Of a stretch of DNA of 64,000 bases, positions 28,619-38,114 are shown in pieces. The stretch is from Alphaproteobacteria bacterium (GTDB taxonomy: Bacteria; Pseudomonadota; Alphaproteobacteria; GCA-2731375), in the NCBI GenBank assembly GCA_021776235.1, contig JAJFGG010000016.1:1-64000 (forward strand). The letters are read 5' to 3'. Under the pieces are notes generated by a model. That model was given only the letters and a program-made list of their open reading frames with translations, did no database searches and was not told where the DNA came from. Every line of letters begins with the position of its first letter. Position 1 is the first letter of the stretch. Both the position numbers and the translations under genes were made by a program.

Positions 28619-29107
28619 CTAAGCCATGCGATAGATGAAATAGCGATCGGCTGGGACACCCTCGGGCAAGGGCACTTCCGAGCAGCCGGGAATGACCATC
28701 GCCTGACCCGACACCACCAGAGCGCCGTGTGCCAACAGGGGTGCCAGGGAAGGCCCGACAAAGGCGGCCAGCGTAGCCGTTTCGGTTTTGTCTCCGTTGC
28801 CTATGTCGCAATGTGCCAAAACAGCGGGCGTGCCGATAACGTCTGCGGCGTCGGAAATGATGTTACGGATATCGCCCAGGAAGAGATGGCGGTCATCGGG
28901 CACGCAGTCGGGATGGGCCGCGACCTGGCGCTCAAAGACGAAAATCTCGCGCCCGGCCAGGCGGTCGCGCAAATGATCATAGGTACGGCCATTGCCCAAA
29001 CCCAGTTCCAGTACCGGGCCCGGTTGCGCCGAGATCTGGGTGGCGGCCCAATCCAGGCAGATCTTTTGCGCCTGCAGGCGGCGGATAGCGCTTTCCAGGC
29101 GACTCAT
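28619..29107 (-). CDS. Small class I SAM-dependent methyltransferase
   Basis: 162 residues from ATG 29107 (an in-frame ATG at 29119 has no better site). The N-terminal helix SRLESAIRRLQAQKICLDW leads to the SAM-binding glycine loop VLELGLGNGRTYDHLR, then the acidic strand end FVFERQ and LAHCDIGNGD. The size matches the small stand-alone family Methyltransf_17. Substrate unknown. Convergent with the hydantoinase gene. Confidence 0.75.
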   Translation of the reverse strand: MSRLESAIRRLQAQKICLDWAATQISAQPGPVLELGLGNGRTYDHLRDRLAGREIFVFERQVAAHPDCVPDDRHLFLGDIRNIISDAADVIGTPAVLAHCDIGNGDKTETATLAAFVGPSLAPLLAHGALVVSGQAMVIPGCSEVPLPEGVPADRYFIYRMA

Positions 29108-29412
29108 GATTGGTCCCAAATCGATTTGCCGTCAAATCTTGACAGCTTCGGAAATTCTGCGGAAATCCACACGGTAATAGCGAGACTCATGATAGCGGCG
29201 CCAGACTTGATTGGGACTGGAATGGAAACAAACACCAAAACAATTCGAATGCAACAGAGCCGTCTTCAAAATTGCCAAACCGCGCCAATTTTTTCATCCA
29301 CGGCCTGTTTCAAAGCGCTGTATAGCCTCTTTTTCAGTGCCACCAGCAGGTCGGAATGGCAGCGAGTCCCGCCTCTTCGCTTGACGCGGCCAAGTCATAC
29401 CTATTGTTAATA
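29108..29412. other. Intergenic region between methyltransferase and SGNH gene, nothing recognised
   Basis: 305 bases without a supported ORF or clear terminator. It must hold the promoter of the minus-strand methyltransferase gene, but I cannot pick one out. Confidence 0.4.
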
Positions 29413-30660
29413 TTATTCTTGAACAAACAATTCGTTGAGCTCACGCATTTCGCGACGATGGGCTCGGCGATAGATCTCGCGTCCGTCGAGGATGGCTTTC
29501 AGATGTGCCTCGAGATTGCCGGTATTCAATGCCACGCCAAACGAGTCCGGCACCAGATATTCCTTTGGCAGACGATACATGCGCCGCCCGATCATGATGC
29601 CGACTTCGGATTTGTAGTGTGACGATTCCCAATACCAACGCATCTTGCTTTCAATATCGTCAGCCGGCGGCACGGTTTCCGTGGTGATCGGGCTATAGCC
29701 ACTGAAATCCCATAGCTCGAACTTGGGCCTGTCGGGATTGATCGTGGTATCGGCCGCCAGGACCGCCGTCAACTGCCGCTTCCATGTCTCAAAAGCCGGC
29801 CAAATGCCGGTTTCATGCATGATTTCCATCACCTGAGCATGATAGGGATGGATCATCAAATCCAGTTGAATATTGTTCCGGCGGCAAAATTCAACGATTT
29901 TCGAGAAATAGATCATAGAACCTTGCGGCCACTTCGCTGTAGGCGAAAAATTCATCGCGCGGCGGCGGAGACGTCTCACGTAGTTGCTGTTTTTACGTGC
30001 GAAACTGTCATGGTAGCCGGCCTTTTTGAGAAAATAGTCACCTTCGATCATCGGATTGAAACCGAGCGCGGTGCGCGTTGACACCCAGCCTTCCTCCTGA
30101 TCAGCAATCGTCGTCATGGATTTCATAACGGTCGGCAAGGCGACCAGGATATGGTGCAGGTCCCGGACACGCTCCAGATTCCAATTCGATGTCGGCGTGC
30201 CGTCGGCGCGCACGAGTAATCGGCCCTCGGTGAAAGAAGTAGTTGTCCGACCGGTGTTTGTGTTGAAGCTGAAGACATCAAGAGCGAGTAGCACGCGGTT
30301 CAGGGAGCCGGTCGCGTGGGTGTGCTGCAAATAGCGGTAGAGCTCATAGATCGAGGAGCCCGGCAGACCTGCATTGTAGATGTTGCGGTCAAAATACTGG
30401 GACGCCAGGTGCGGGTCGAACCCTTGATCGACACGTGAGTTTCCCAGGAAAATTCCGTCCGGCTGGACCTTTCTAATATTGTAGGCCTTGACCAGCCGAA
30501 GGTTTGTTTGGGCCTGCGGCTTCAGGCTGTTGAAGCCCGACAGTTCAACCAAGCGAAATATGCCATACGGATCGACCACGACGTTCGCGGCGGCGGCCAG
30601 TGCGGCCACCAGAACCACCATGGCGCACACGGTGGTGACATATCTCTTGTTTCCAGGCAT
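29413..30660 (-). CDS. SGNH/AlgX-like putative acyltransfer protein paired with MBOAT
   Basis: 415 residues with one N-terminal membrane segment (VCAMVVLVAALAAAANVVV). It then shows a diverged SGNH-hydrolase pattern: LGNSRVDQGFDP carries the nucleophile Ser, and WYWESSHYKSEVG carries the His, with Glu where the family usually has Asp. It follows an AlgI-type MBOAT gene with a nine-base spacer and GAGG seven bases before the ATG. In alginate, cellulose and teichoic acid systems such pairs move an acyl group across the membrane (MBOAT) and onto a polysaccharide (SGNH partner); the acceptor here is unknown. No polysaccharide synthase lies nearby. Confidence 0.7.
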   Translation of the reverse strand: MPGNKRYVTTVCAMVVLVAALAAAANVVVDPYGIFRLVELSGFNSLKPQAQTNLRLVKAYNIRKVQPDGIFLGNSRVDQGFDPHLASQYFDRNIYNAGLPGSSIYELYRYLQHTHATGSLNRVLLALDVFSFNTNTGRTTTSFTEGRLLVRADGTPTSNWNLERVRDLHHILVALPTVMKSMTTIADQEEGWVSTRTALGFNPMIEGDYFLKKAGYHDSFARKNSNYVRRLRRRAMNFSPTAKWPQGSMIYFSKIVEFCRRNNIQLDLMIHPYHAQVMEIMHETGIWPAFETWKRQLTAVLAADTTINPDRPKFELWDFSGYSPITTETVPPADDIESKMRWYWESSHYKSEVGIMIGRRMYRLPKEYLVPDSFGVALNTGNLEAHLKAILDGREIYRRAHRREMRELNELFVQE

Positions 30661-30669
30661 CGGCTTACC

Positions 30670-32235
30670 TCAGAACTGGTAGTATAGGAATTCGCTGACC
30701 TGGTTCAGGCTCAGCACCGCCAAGGCCAACATCAGTCCCACTACCGCGCCCCAGGCGATGCCCGGTTTCCAGAGCAGCCGTTCAGCCCGATCCCGGACGA
30801 AGGGGGTAGCGGTTTTTTTGAATCTTGTTTCGTCATAATTATGAGCCGGGCTGAAGCGGGCAAGTGCTTGCTGGGTATTCGGCAGGCACCATAGGACGGC
30901 GATCCAACCGGCCAGCCATAGCAACGATTCCAAGTTTGATTGGTTGACGGCGGGGCCTGAAAAATCAAACCCCAGGATACCCAGGCCCTCTCCCAACGGC
31001 CCCAAATGCCCGAGCCATGCCGCCGGCAGAGTTAGCATACCAGAATAGATCGCCAGGGCCCCGTCCATGGTTTGTGCGCGGAACGGCACCCAGGCCAGCA
31101 TGACGACAAACATCGTGAACAGCCGCGCAACGAAGCGTGCCGTCATACTCTCGTTTGGCGCTCCCATGATCGCGCGCCAGCCATGATTGATGATCAGGAA
31201 TAGGCCATGCAGACAACCCCACAGGATAAAACCCCAGCCCGCCCCATGCCACAGACCGCCAAGCAGCATCGTTGCGAACAGATTGATGAAACGGCGCGGT
31301 TTGCCTTTGCGATTGCCGCCCAAGGGAATATAGACATAATCGCCTAAGAAGCGGGACAACGTCATGTGCCAGCGGCGCCAGAAGTCGACGATGCCGGTCG
31401 CCTGATAGGGTGAATCAAAATTTATCGGCAAGCGGATTCCGAACATGCGGGCCGCGCCGATCGCCATGTCCGAATAACCGGAAAAATCAAAATAGAGCTG
31501 CAGTCCATAAGCGAAGGTCGCTTCCCAAGCGGCGAAAAAATGCTGCGCCTCGCCCGCCTCGGCCGCGGCAAATACCGGCGAAGCGACAAGCGCCAGATTA
31601 TCCGCAAGGACAACTTTCTTGAACAACCCAATGGCGAATATGGTCCCGCCGATGCTGATGTTGTCGAGGCTGGGTTTATAGGTATGGGCATTGGCGAATT
31701 GCGGCAACATCTCGCGGTGATGAACAATCGGCCCGGCGATCAACTGGGGGAAAAACAGAACAAACAGGCTATATTCCACAAAGTCGTATTGCCCAGCCTT
31801 GCCCTGTTTCGTATCGACCAGATAGGCAATTTGCTGGAAGGTAAAAAATGAAATGCCGACCGGAAGGACGATTTCCGCCATGGAAAAACCAGCACCACTT
31901 AGAAGGCTCAGGCTTTCGAGGAAAAAGTTGGCATATTTGAAATATCCCAGCAGCGAAAGATTAAACAGAACCCCCAGGAAGGTCAGGAATTTCGCCCGCC
32001 GATCATTCCCAATTGAATTGGCGCCGTAGATATATTGCGCGATGGTGTAGTTGAACGCCATCGACCCGCCAACCAAAGCCAGATAGGCCGGGTTCCACCA
32101 GCCGTAATAAAACAGCGAGGCAACGACGAGCCAAAGCAGCGAGGCCCGCTGCACGCCAATATGTCCAAGAATAAAAAATCCGATCAACGTGCCCGGCAGA
32201 AACAGAAAGATAAAAATATCCGTATTGAATAGCAT
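30670..32235 (-). CDS. MBOAT family O-acyltransferase (AlgI/DltB type)
   Basis: 521 residues and about eleven hydrophobic segments. The core MBOAT motif is complete: DFWRRWHMTLSRFLGDYVYI, then LGGNRKGK, and the catalytic His in LLGGLWHGAGWGFILWG. It transfers acyl groups across the inner membrane for polysaccharide modification in the AlgI family. Upstream member of a two-gene operon with the SGNH-like protein. Stand-alone relative to synthesis genes, so the acceptor is undetermined. Confidence 0.93.
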   Translation of the reverse strand: MLFNTDIFIFLFLPGTLIGFFILGHIGVQRASLLWLVVASLFYYGWWNPAYLALVGGSMAFNYTIAQYIYGANSIGNDRRAKFLTFLGVLFNLSLLGYFKYANFFLESLSLLSGAGFSMAEIVLPVGISFFTFQQIAYLVDTKQGKAGQYDFVEYSLFVLFFPQLIAGPIVHHREMLPQFANAHTYKPSLDNISIGGTIFAIGLFKKVVLADNLALVASPVFAAAEAGEAQHFFAAWEATFAYGLQLYFDFSGYSDMAIGAARMFGIRLPINFDSPYQATGIVDFWRRWHMTLSRFLGDYVYIPLGGNRKGKPRRFINLFATMLLGGLWHGAGWGFILWGCLHGLFLIINHGWRAIMGAPNESMTARFVARLFTMFVVMLAWVPFRAQTMDGALAIYSGMLTLPAAWLGHLGPLGEGLGILGFDFSGPAVNQSNLESLLWLAGWIAVLWCLPNTQQALARFSPAHNYDETRFKKTATPFVRDRAERLLWKPGIAWGAVVGLMLALAVLSLNQVSEFLYYQF

Positions 32236-32271
32236 AGCCTATTGCTAACCCGTTGATTCTAAATATATATA

Positions 32272-32288
32272 TCCCGGTCTATCCGGGA
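32272..32288 (-). terminator. Short hairpin between AsmA and MBOAT genes
   Basis: TCCCGG (32272-32277), loop TCTAT, CCGGGA (32283-32288). Read on the minus strand, an AT-rich run follows (ATATATATATTT), so it could end the AsmA transcript, although there is no pure T-tract. Confidence 0.35.
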
Positions 32289-32304
32289 CCCGGCGCAATG
32301 ATAC

Positions 32305-32331
32305 CCTCAAGCCTCAAGCCTCAAGCCTCAA
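32305..32331 (+). repeat. Heptamer tandem repeat (CCTCAAG, almost four copies)
   Basis: Three full copies and one six-base copy of CCTCAAG in the spacer before the MBOAT gene. The unit is seven bases, so slippage here would change spacer length, not a reading frame. Confidence 0.8.
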
Positions 32332-32397
32332 TGCTATCGGCAGACAATTTGCTTCACAACCTTCATGACTGCATTACGCACCTTTCGGTTGACGGCG

Positions 32398-35300
32398 TCA
32401 CTTCGAAGCAGCCCGCGGCAGGCAGGGGCTGTCCCCTTCTTCTTTAAGCATGCCCAACATGTAGCCGGCAGCCTGCCACGGCAAATAGACGAAGGGCAGG
32501 AGCACAATGCCGCCCGTGGCCACCGCCGCATTGCCGGCAATTCCGGTATAGTTGACGACGACGTCCGGGTTTCGGATTGGGCCATGGATCCGTACGGGGT
32601 TACTGAAGCTCGGAATGTTTCCACCGCGTTCGGGGCGCAGCACAATATCCATGGTTTCGGCCGGCAGATCAATTTTTGCCGTACCGCCAATATTGGTCTC
32701 GGGGGTCATGAGCAAAAGGCTATTATTTGTCGCGACTCCGGCTTCAACGTCGAAGCGCGCGAGCACACAACGCAACTCGGTTTCACCCTTATTCTGCGGC
32801 AGGGTCAGAAGCCAATTCCCGATGTTCGGCGCCATCAAGCTCAGGTCGTGGCCGGTTAACCGGCCATTCTCCAGCGCCAGGCCGACATGGCCGACCAGGC
32901 TGTGGGCGATCTCACGCACGCTGCGGCCCTTGCCGGCGAGCTCCAGATCGATGCTCAGATCGCCTTCCAGAATCTTGTCAGTACCAAATCTGTTTAACAG
33001 CAAATCAGTTGCCAGGTCGTTACTTTTCATACGCGCCGAAAAGGCCGGTGGATGCCGGGTGGCGTCGAACTCGACCGCAAGCTCGCTGCGCCCGCCGACG
33101 TACTCAAAGCTGTACGGATCGAGCTTGAGACTGCCGTTCTTCAGCAAAATCCCGACATCCAGGTTGCGCACCTCATGCTCAGCAGCAGTGATCTTACCGG
33201 CGCCATAACGCAGGTCAATATCAACCGCCCGGAGTAATGACAGTGCGATCGGTTGATCCGGGAAAAGTGAACCAGATGCCGAGGCCGTTGCGTTGACGGC
33301 TTCGCCGGATGCGTCCTGCGCGGCATCCGGGCTAACGCCATCGGCCTGGATCAGATCCAGTGTTACCGCGTCAAAGTTGATCTCACCAGTTACCAGGGGC
33401 CGAATATCACCGCCGGCAACTGCCACTTTCAGGCTAAACTTTTTCCCGCCAAGGCGCCCTGCCCCTTCAATTCGAAATCCGCCCGAATCCATATCCAGCG
33501 TACCCGCGACGCGGGCGGGACTGTCGTGTAGCCTTTGCAAACCAAACTCGCCCGCCAGGGCCGCGACGGCGCTGGTCTCGGCTGTCAACTCGAACCGGCC
33601 GGTCGTGCCCTCGCCGTCCAAAACGGCCGTGCCGGCGCCGCGCAGACGAACCGCAGAACCTTTGTGCCAAACCAAATCGATCTTTCGCGTGACCACCGCC
33701 TGAGGCTGAATCCGTAATTCAAGACTGCCTTCCAAACGGCCCAACCCCAGCGGCTCCACGGCGCCATAGGCAAGTTGAAGCAGCGTGTCGACAGAGGCCC
33801 CCAGCGACACCTTCAGTGCCGCATCGCCAAGGGCCAATGCATCGCCGATCTGACCCGTAACGGTCACTTGGTCGCCGGCCTCGGATTGCGCCGCCAGCTT
33901 TACGTCAGAGATCGCCAGGTCTGTGCCGTCGAGAGCCAGCCGCGCCGTCCCTGTCACGGGGCCGAATGCTGGGATTTGCCAGCCCACATGTGGGGAAAGG
34001 TGGGATGTATCTGTTGCGGTAATCTCGATCCGCAGGTCCCGGGCCCGGGTCGCGCTCCCTTCCGCCAGCCCCAAAGTTTCAATTGTCCCCTTCAATCCGA
34101 GACGCACCGGCCCGTCAATGCCGGTGACCATGTCAATATCACTCACCCTCAGCGCATTGCCATTGCCCAACAACCGCAGGCTGCCGCGTAGCGGACCCAG
34201 ATCCGGCAATCCGTGCCGTGCCAAATTGGGTAGGTCGTGCAGCGACGGCGCAGACAGTTGCACGGCGAGATCAACGCCGGTGAACATGGATTTGCCAGCG
34301 CGCGCAAAACGTTTGATGTGGCCCGCCACCTCTGCCTGCAGTGCGCCTTGCCGCCCCAACGACCCCTTTATGTCATTGAACCCCAGTTTGCCGTCGTCAG
34401 CGATATTCAGGCTCCAATCCGCGGTCATCGGGCCAAGGCTGGGAATTTGGCCGCCGACCAGGACGGCAAGTGAAGAGGTATCGTCGGCGCTCAGCCGAAT
34501 GCGAATATCGCTCGTTTCCGGCAGCCAGTTGCTGGTTTCGATCAGACCGGCAGCCTCGCCGGTGATGGTGAGTTCCAGTGGGCTCCCGGCGCCCAGCAGC
34601 AGACGAATGTTGCTGACGCGAAGGGTTTCACCCTTACTGTACAGCCGGGCAGCGCCGGATACCGGACCGATAGCCGGCAGCACCTCCGCCAGCGCCGTCG
34701 GCAAGACGCCGGCCGCCGGGGCGCTCAGCGCCACATCGGCCGCCACCGAATGGTAGGTCCAATTGCCGTTGTCGGAGACCAGCCGCATGCCACCCCGCAC
34801 GGAGAGCCTGGCGCCATCCACGGTATCGACTTGCAGATCGGACTTTGAGATCAGCAGATCATCAACGTTCCCCGAAAGCCGTGCCGTGCCGTTGATCTCG
34901 CGGGGCCGCAAAGCCGTCAGAGCGTCCGGCAGCGCCAGCGGCGGTTGCTGGGGCGTAACGGCAACGTCAATCTGCAGAACGAAATCGTCAAGGCCGCGCA
35001 AGTCGCCGATCCGTCCCTCCGCGGAAACACGGCCATTCGGCCCGGTCATGGAGAACCGCAGGTTTTCCAGATTGGGTGCCGACAATCTGCCGCCAATCCG
35101 GCCATTCAGCTTCACCACCGCGCTGGGCATGAACGGCAGGCCGGCGAAGATTGGCGCACTCGCGGGATCAGCAACATCGACGTCAAGCGCCAGATCCACC
35201 TGCTGCTGACCCAGTGCATCCAAAATGGTTCCGCGCAGAGTAGCCACCAGTCCCGCGGAGTGGACTTCGAGGTCCACCGGATAAGGTATCGGCGATGCCG

Positions 35301-35910
35301 CCATAGCCACTGAACCGGTCTGGCCTCTGATCTTCACGGCCTCGCCCTCGAATGTGCCGCGGCCATCGACTAGGATTGAACCTTGAGCCTCGTCCGAGTG
35401 CGCGGTCAAGGCCTCGATCACGACGCTTTCCTCGCTCCCGGTCCGCCCGTTGACGAGTCGAATATGGGCCTTCTCGATCTGCAGCTCTTCGAAAATGGGC
35501 ACCGTAAAAGGTTCCATTGCGCCGACCTTATCGGCCGGCCCGATTCTGATTTCGCCGTCCAGGTCTCGGGCGTAAAAGCGTTTGATGATCAGTTCGCGCC
35601 CGAACAGGCGGGCCTGATCGACGCTAAGTTCGAAATGCCCGATCTGCACGCGCCAGGCATTTGAACCGCCACCTGACAAGACGACATCGGTGGCAACGAC
35701 CCCGATGTCCGGCTCGAATCGCAACGCCAGTTCACCGCGGAACCGGGCATCGATGCCGGCCCAATCCCTAAGTCCGGCGGACACCATGCGGGCATGCATG
35801 CCGTCCTGCCAGGCCACAAACGTCGCCGCTGCCAGGGCCAACACGACCGCCGCGGTAGAGAGCCAGAACACCTGCCGGCGGCGTCTGACGGCGCGTCGAG
35901 AGCGTGCCAC
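32398..35910 (-). CDS. AsmA family protein, 1170 residues
   Basis: A cytoplasmic basic tail and one membrane segment (VFWLSTAAVVLALAAATFVAW) are followed by about 1100 periplasmic residues of repeating beta-rich blocks; LRLLGNGNALRVSDIDMVTG and similar GXLRVSDI segments recur at least four times. The C-terminal AsmA_2 signature is present: ITAAEHEVRNLDVGILLKNG, then LMAPNIGNWLLTLPQ. Recent work places large AsmA proteins in phospholipid transfer between membranes; this length fits that group. The start is GTG with GAGGGG upstream. Single gene, no operon partner. Confidence 0.88.
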   Translation of the reverse strand: MARSRRAVRRRRQVFWLSTAAVVLALAAATFVAWQDGMHARMVSAGLRDWAGIDARFRGELALRFEPDIGVVATDVVLSGGGSNAWRVQIGHFELSVDQARLFGRELIIKRFYARDLDGEIRIGPADKVGAMEPFTVPIFEELQIEKAHIRLVNGRTGSEESVVIEALTAHSDEAQGSILVDGRGTFEGEAVKIRGQTGSVAMAASPIPYPVDLEVHSAGLVATLRGTILDALGQQQVDLALDVDVADPASAPIFAGLPFMPSAVVKLNGRIGGRLSAPNLENLRFSMTGPNGRVSAEGRIGDLRGLDDFVLQIDVAVTPQQPPLALPDALTALRPREINGTARLSGNVDDLLISKSDLQVDTVDGARLSVRGGMRLVSDNGNWTYHSVAADVALSAPAAGVLPTALAEVLPAIGPVSGAARLYSKGETLRVSNIRLLLGAGSPLELTITGEAAGLIETSNWLPETSDIRIRLSADDTSSLAVLVGGQIPSLGPMTADWSLNIADDGKLGFNDIKGSLGRQGALQAEVAGHIKRFARAGKSMFTGVDLAVQLSAPSLHDLPNLARHGLPDLGPLRGSLRLLGNGNALRVSDIDMVTGIDGPVRLGLKGTIETLGLAEGSATRARDLRIEITATDTSHLSPHVGWQIPAFGPVTGTARLALDGTDLAISDVKLAAQSEAGDQVTVTGQIGDALALGDAALKVSLGASVDTLLQLAYGAVEPLGLGRLEGSLELRIQPQAVVTRKIDLVWHKGSAVRLRGAGTAVLDGEGTTGRFELTAETSAVAALAGEFGLQRLHDSPARVAGTLDMDSGGFRIEGAGRLGGKKFSLKVAVAGGDIRPLVTGEINFDAVTLDLIQADGVSPDAAQDASGEAVNATASASGSLFPDQPIALSLLRAVDIDLRYGAGKITAAEHEVRNLDVGILLKNGSLKLDPYSFEYVGGRSELAVEFDATRHPPAFSARMKSNDLATDLLLNRFGTDKILEGDLSIDLELAGKGRSVREIAHSLVGHVGLALENGRLTGHDLSLMAPNIGNWLLTLPQNKGETELRCVLARFDVEAGVATNNSLLLMTPETNIGGTAKIDLPAETMDIVLRPERGGNIPSFSNPVRIHGPIRNPDVVVNYTGIAGNAAVATGGIVLLPFVYLPWQAAGYMLGMLKEEGDSPCLPRAASK

Positions 35911-36394
35911 GACCGCCCCCCTCAGTGCCGAAAATGGATGGGGTTAAACATAATCGCTTCCTGACCCGCATTTTAACGCATAGCGCCCCATGCGATCGAA
36001 CCCGGCACACATTTCCCAGTAGGCAATCCGCGGCTCCACATTCCCATCTCCCACCCTGCTGATTATAACGCCCGGCATGGCTCGGCCGAACAGCGAGGGA
36101 ATTCTATCATACCAGCATGGCTCGTCGAGACGTAGTCGGCCGCGCAAATCCAGGCAGAGGAAGCGGCTGGATATCCCATCTGTAGCCTGTCGCGGCGTGT
36201 TTGTATGGGCCCGGGCATCGCTTGACTATTCGACCATCAACTCAGGCCAATGGTATAATCCCGCCTTGATAATATAAGTTGGATAACATTTCCTCGGCTT
36301 ATTCCGGCTAATTCAAGGCATCAGCCTCCTGTATTGAAATTGATAACCAACCGGGCGCCGCTGTTTGGAGATGAAAACTCATGACGGGGATAAA
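35911..36394. other. Intergenic region upstream of nhaA
   Basis: 484 bases without a supported gene. It holds the divergent promoters of the AsmA gene and nhaA. A perfect TATAAT sits at 36254-36259, but the nearest TTGACT (36222-36227) is 26 bases away, too far for a standard promoter, so I do not call one. Confidence 0.4.
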
Positions 36395-37780
36395 ATGAAA
36401 AAGGCAGCAAACCCTGATCCGAACCTAGAATCAGGCGAATATCACGCCCCGTGGGAGAAGAGTTTCGAGCGGATTCTCACACCTTTTGAAGAGTTTATTC
36501 ACCGCCAGACCACCAGCGGCATCCTGCTGATGGGCATGGCGGTTCTCGCATTGGTGCTGGCCAACGGGCCGCTGGCTTCCGCCTACCAACAGATCGCGCA
36601 TACCCAGATCAGCCTCAACATCGGCGGTTGGGCCCTGGAAATGACCCTGCACCATTGGATCAATGATGGCTTGATGGCGCTGTTCTTCTTTGTCGTCGGG
36701 CTGGAATTGAAGCGTGAATTACTGGTCGGGGAACTGGCGAACCCGCGTCATGCCGTCCTGCCCATAGCGGCGGCGATTGGCGGCATGGTGGTCCCTGCCT
36801 TGGTCTATTTTGCCGTCAACCCGCAAGGCGGTGCGGCATCCGGATGGGGCATACCCATGGCCACCGATATCGCATTCGCGGTTGGCGTCTTGGCCCTGCT
36901 GGCAAGCCGGGTGCCCAAGGCCCTGATCACATTCCTGGTGGCGCTGGCGATTGTCGACGACCTGGGTGCCGTGATGGTCATAGCAGTGTTCTATACCGAC
37001 AGCATTGCGCTTGGTCCCCTGGCTGCCAGCGGCGGTCTCTTTACCTTGCTGCTGGTTTTCAATCTGGGCGGCATTCGCAATCCCATTCCCTATTTTATTG
37101 TCGCTGTGTTGATGTGGTACGCCCTGCAGCATTCGGGTGTACACGCCACCCTGGCTGGTATTCTAGGGGCTTTATCGGTGCCGGCGAAACCGAAGTACGA
37201 TCCGGTACGTTTCAGTGAGCACGTCAAGAAGTTGATGAGCCGTTTTGACGCCAGCCACCAGCCTGGAAAAAGCATTATGACGAACACAGAGTTGCGCGCC
37301 GTGGTGCAGGCTCTGGAAAACGGTGTCCACAGCGTTGAAGCGCCGCTACAGCGCCTCGAACATATCTGGCATATGCCGGTGGCTTATCTGGTGATACCGA
37401 TTTTTGCCCTGGCCAACGCCGGAATCCCGCTGTCAGTTGATACATTGGCTGAAAATCTGAGCCATCCGGTGACGCTCGGTGTATTGCTGGGTTTGGTCGT
37501 GGGCAAGTTCCTTGGCATTACCGGGGCCAGCTGGCTGGTGTTGAAGCTGGGTGTGGCGCAATTGCCGAAAGATACACGGCTCACCCAGATCGCCGGTGTA
37601 TCGCTGCTGGCCGGGATTGGTTTCACCATGTCAATTTTTGTCGCCGAGCTCGCCTTTGGCGGGCGCGAGGATTTACTGCTGGTGGCCAAGACGGGCATTC
37701 TTGCCGCCTCTCTCGTGGCCGGTGTAGCGGGATTCATCTGGCTTTATTTGACCAGCCCGCCCCTGGAAACCGAATCGTAG
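36395..37780 (+). CDS. nhaA: Na+/H+ antiporter NhaA
   Basis: 461 residues from ATG 36395 (GGGGA close upstream); in-frame starts at 36371 (ATG) and 36365 (TTG) are also possible. Twelve hydrophobic segments follow a charged N-terminal tail of about 30 residues. The ion-binding aspartates are present: Asp158 (MATDIAFAVG), Asp188 and Asp189 (AIVDDLGAVM), in the 30-residue spacing of E. coli Asp133/163/164. It is longer than E. coli NhaA (388) because of the tail and a soluble loop at about 265-330. It exchanges external H+ for internal Na+ at high pH or salt. Confidence 0.95.
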   Translation: MKKAANPDPNLESGEYHAPWEKSFERILTPFEEFIHRQTTSGILLMGMAVLALVLANGPLASAYQQIAHTQISLNIGGWALEMTLHHWINDGLMALFFFVVGLELKRELLVGELANPRHAVLPIAAAIGGMVVPALVYFAVNPQGGAASGWGIPMATDIAFAVGVLALLASRVPKALITFLVALAIVDDLGAVMVIAVFYTDSIALGPLAASGGLFTLLLVFNLGGIRNPIPYFIVAVLMWYALQHSGVHATLAGILGALSVPAKPKYDPVRFSEHVKKLMSRFDASHQPGKSIMTNTELRAVVQALENGVHSVEAPLQRLEHIWHMPVAYLVIPIFALANAGIPLSVDTLAENLSHPVTLGVLLGLVVGKFLGITGASWLVLKLGVAQLPKDTRLTQIAGVSLLAGIGFTMSIFVAELAFGGREDLLLVAKTGILAASLVAGVAGFIWLYLTSPPLETES

Positions 37781-38114
37781 GCGCCAGTGCCAGCAGCAGA
37801 GACGCCAGTGTGGTTAGCGGAGCTGGCTCGATGATGATCGGCCAGGCATCGCCCTTGTTGCTGTCATTTGTGCCTATCGGCGACCACGGAATGAGCGATG
37901 AGAAATTGTTGGATTCATATCCAGGTCGACGGTAACTTCACCTTTCAAATAGGGAGCGGGCAATTTTCTCTCTTGGAAAGCCGCGACCCGGTTGTGCCTC
38001 GTGTCTGCTTCTTCATCACAACGAGCTCAATAAATTTTGGATTGGATGCAGTGCCAATGCGCTTACGGTCTTAGCTGGCGCAATTATTGGCGTTCCTGTG
38101 GGAAAGGATACCTG
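37781..38114. other. Intergenic region between nhaA and MipA-like gene, nothing recognised
   Basis: 334 bases with no supported ORF, terminator or RNA. Not obviously decayed coding sequence. Confidence 0.4.

Noticed and set aside
36222-36259. TTGACT and TATAAT upstream of nhaA as one promoter
   Set aside because: Spacer is 26 bases; a functional sigma-70 promoter needs about 16-19.
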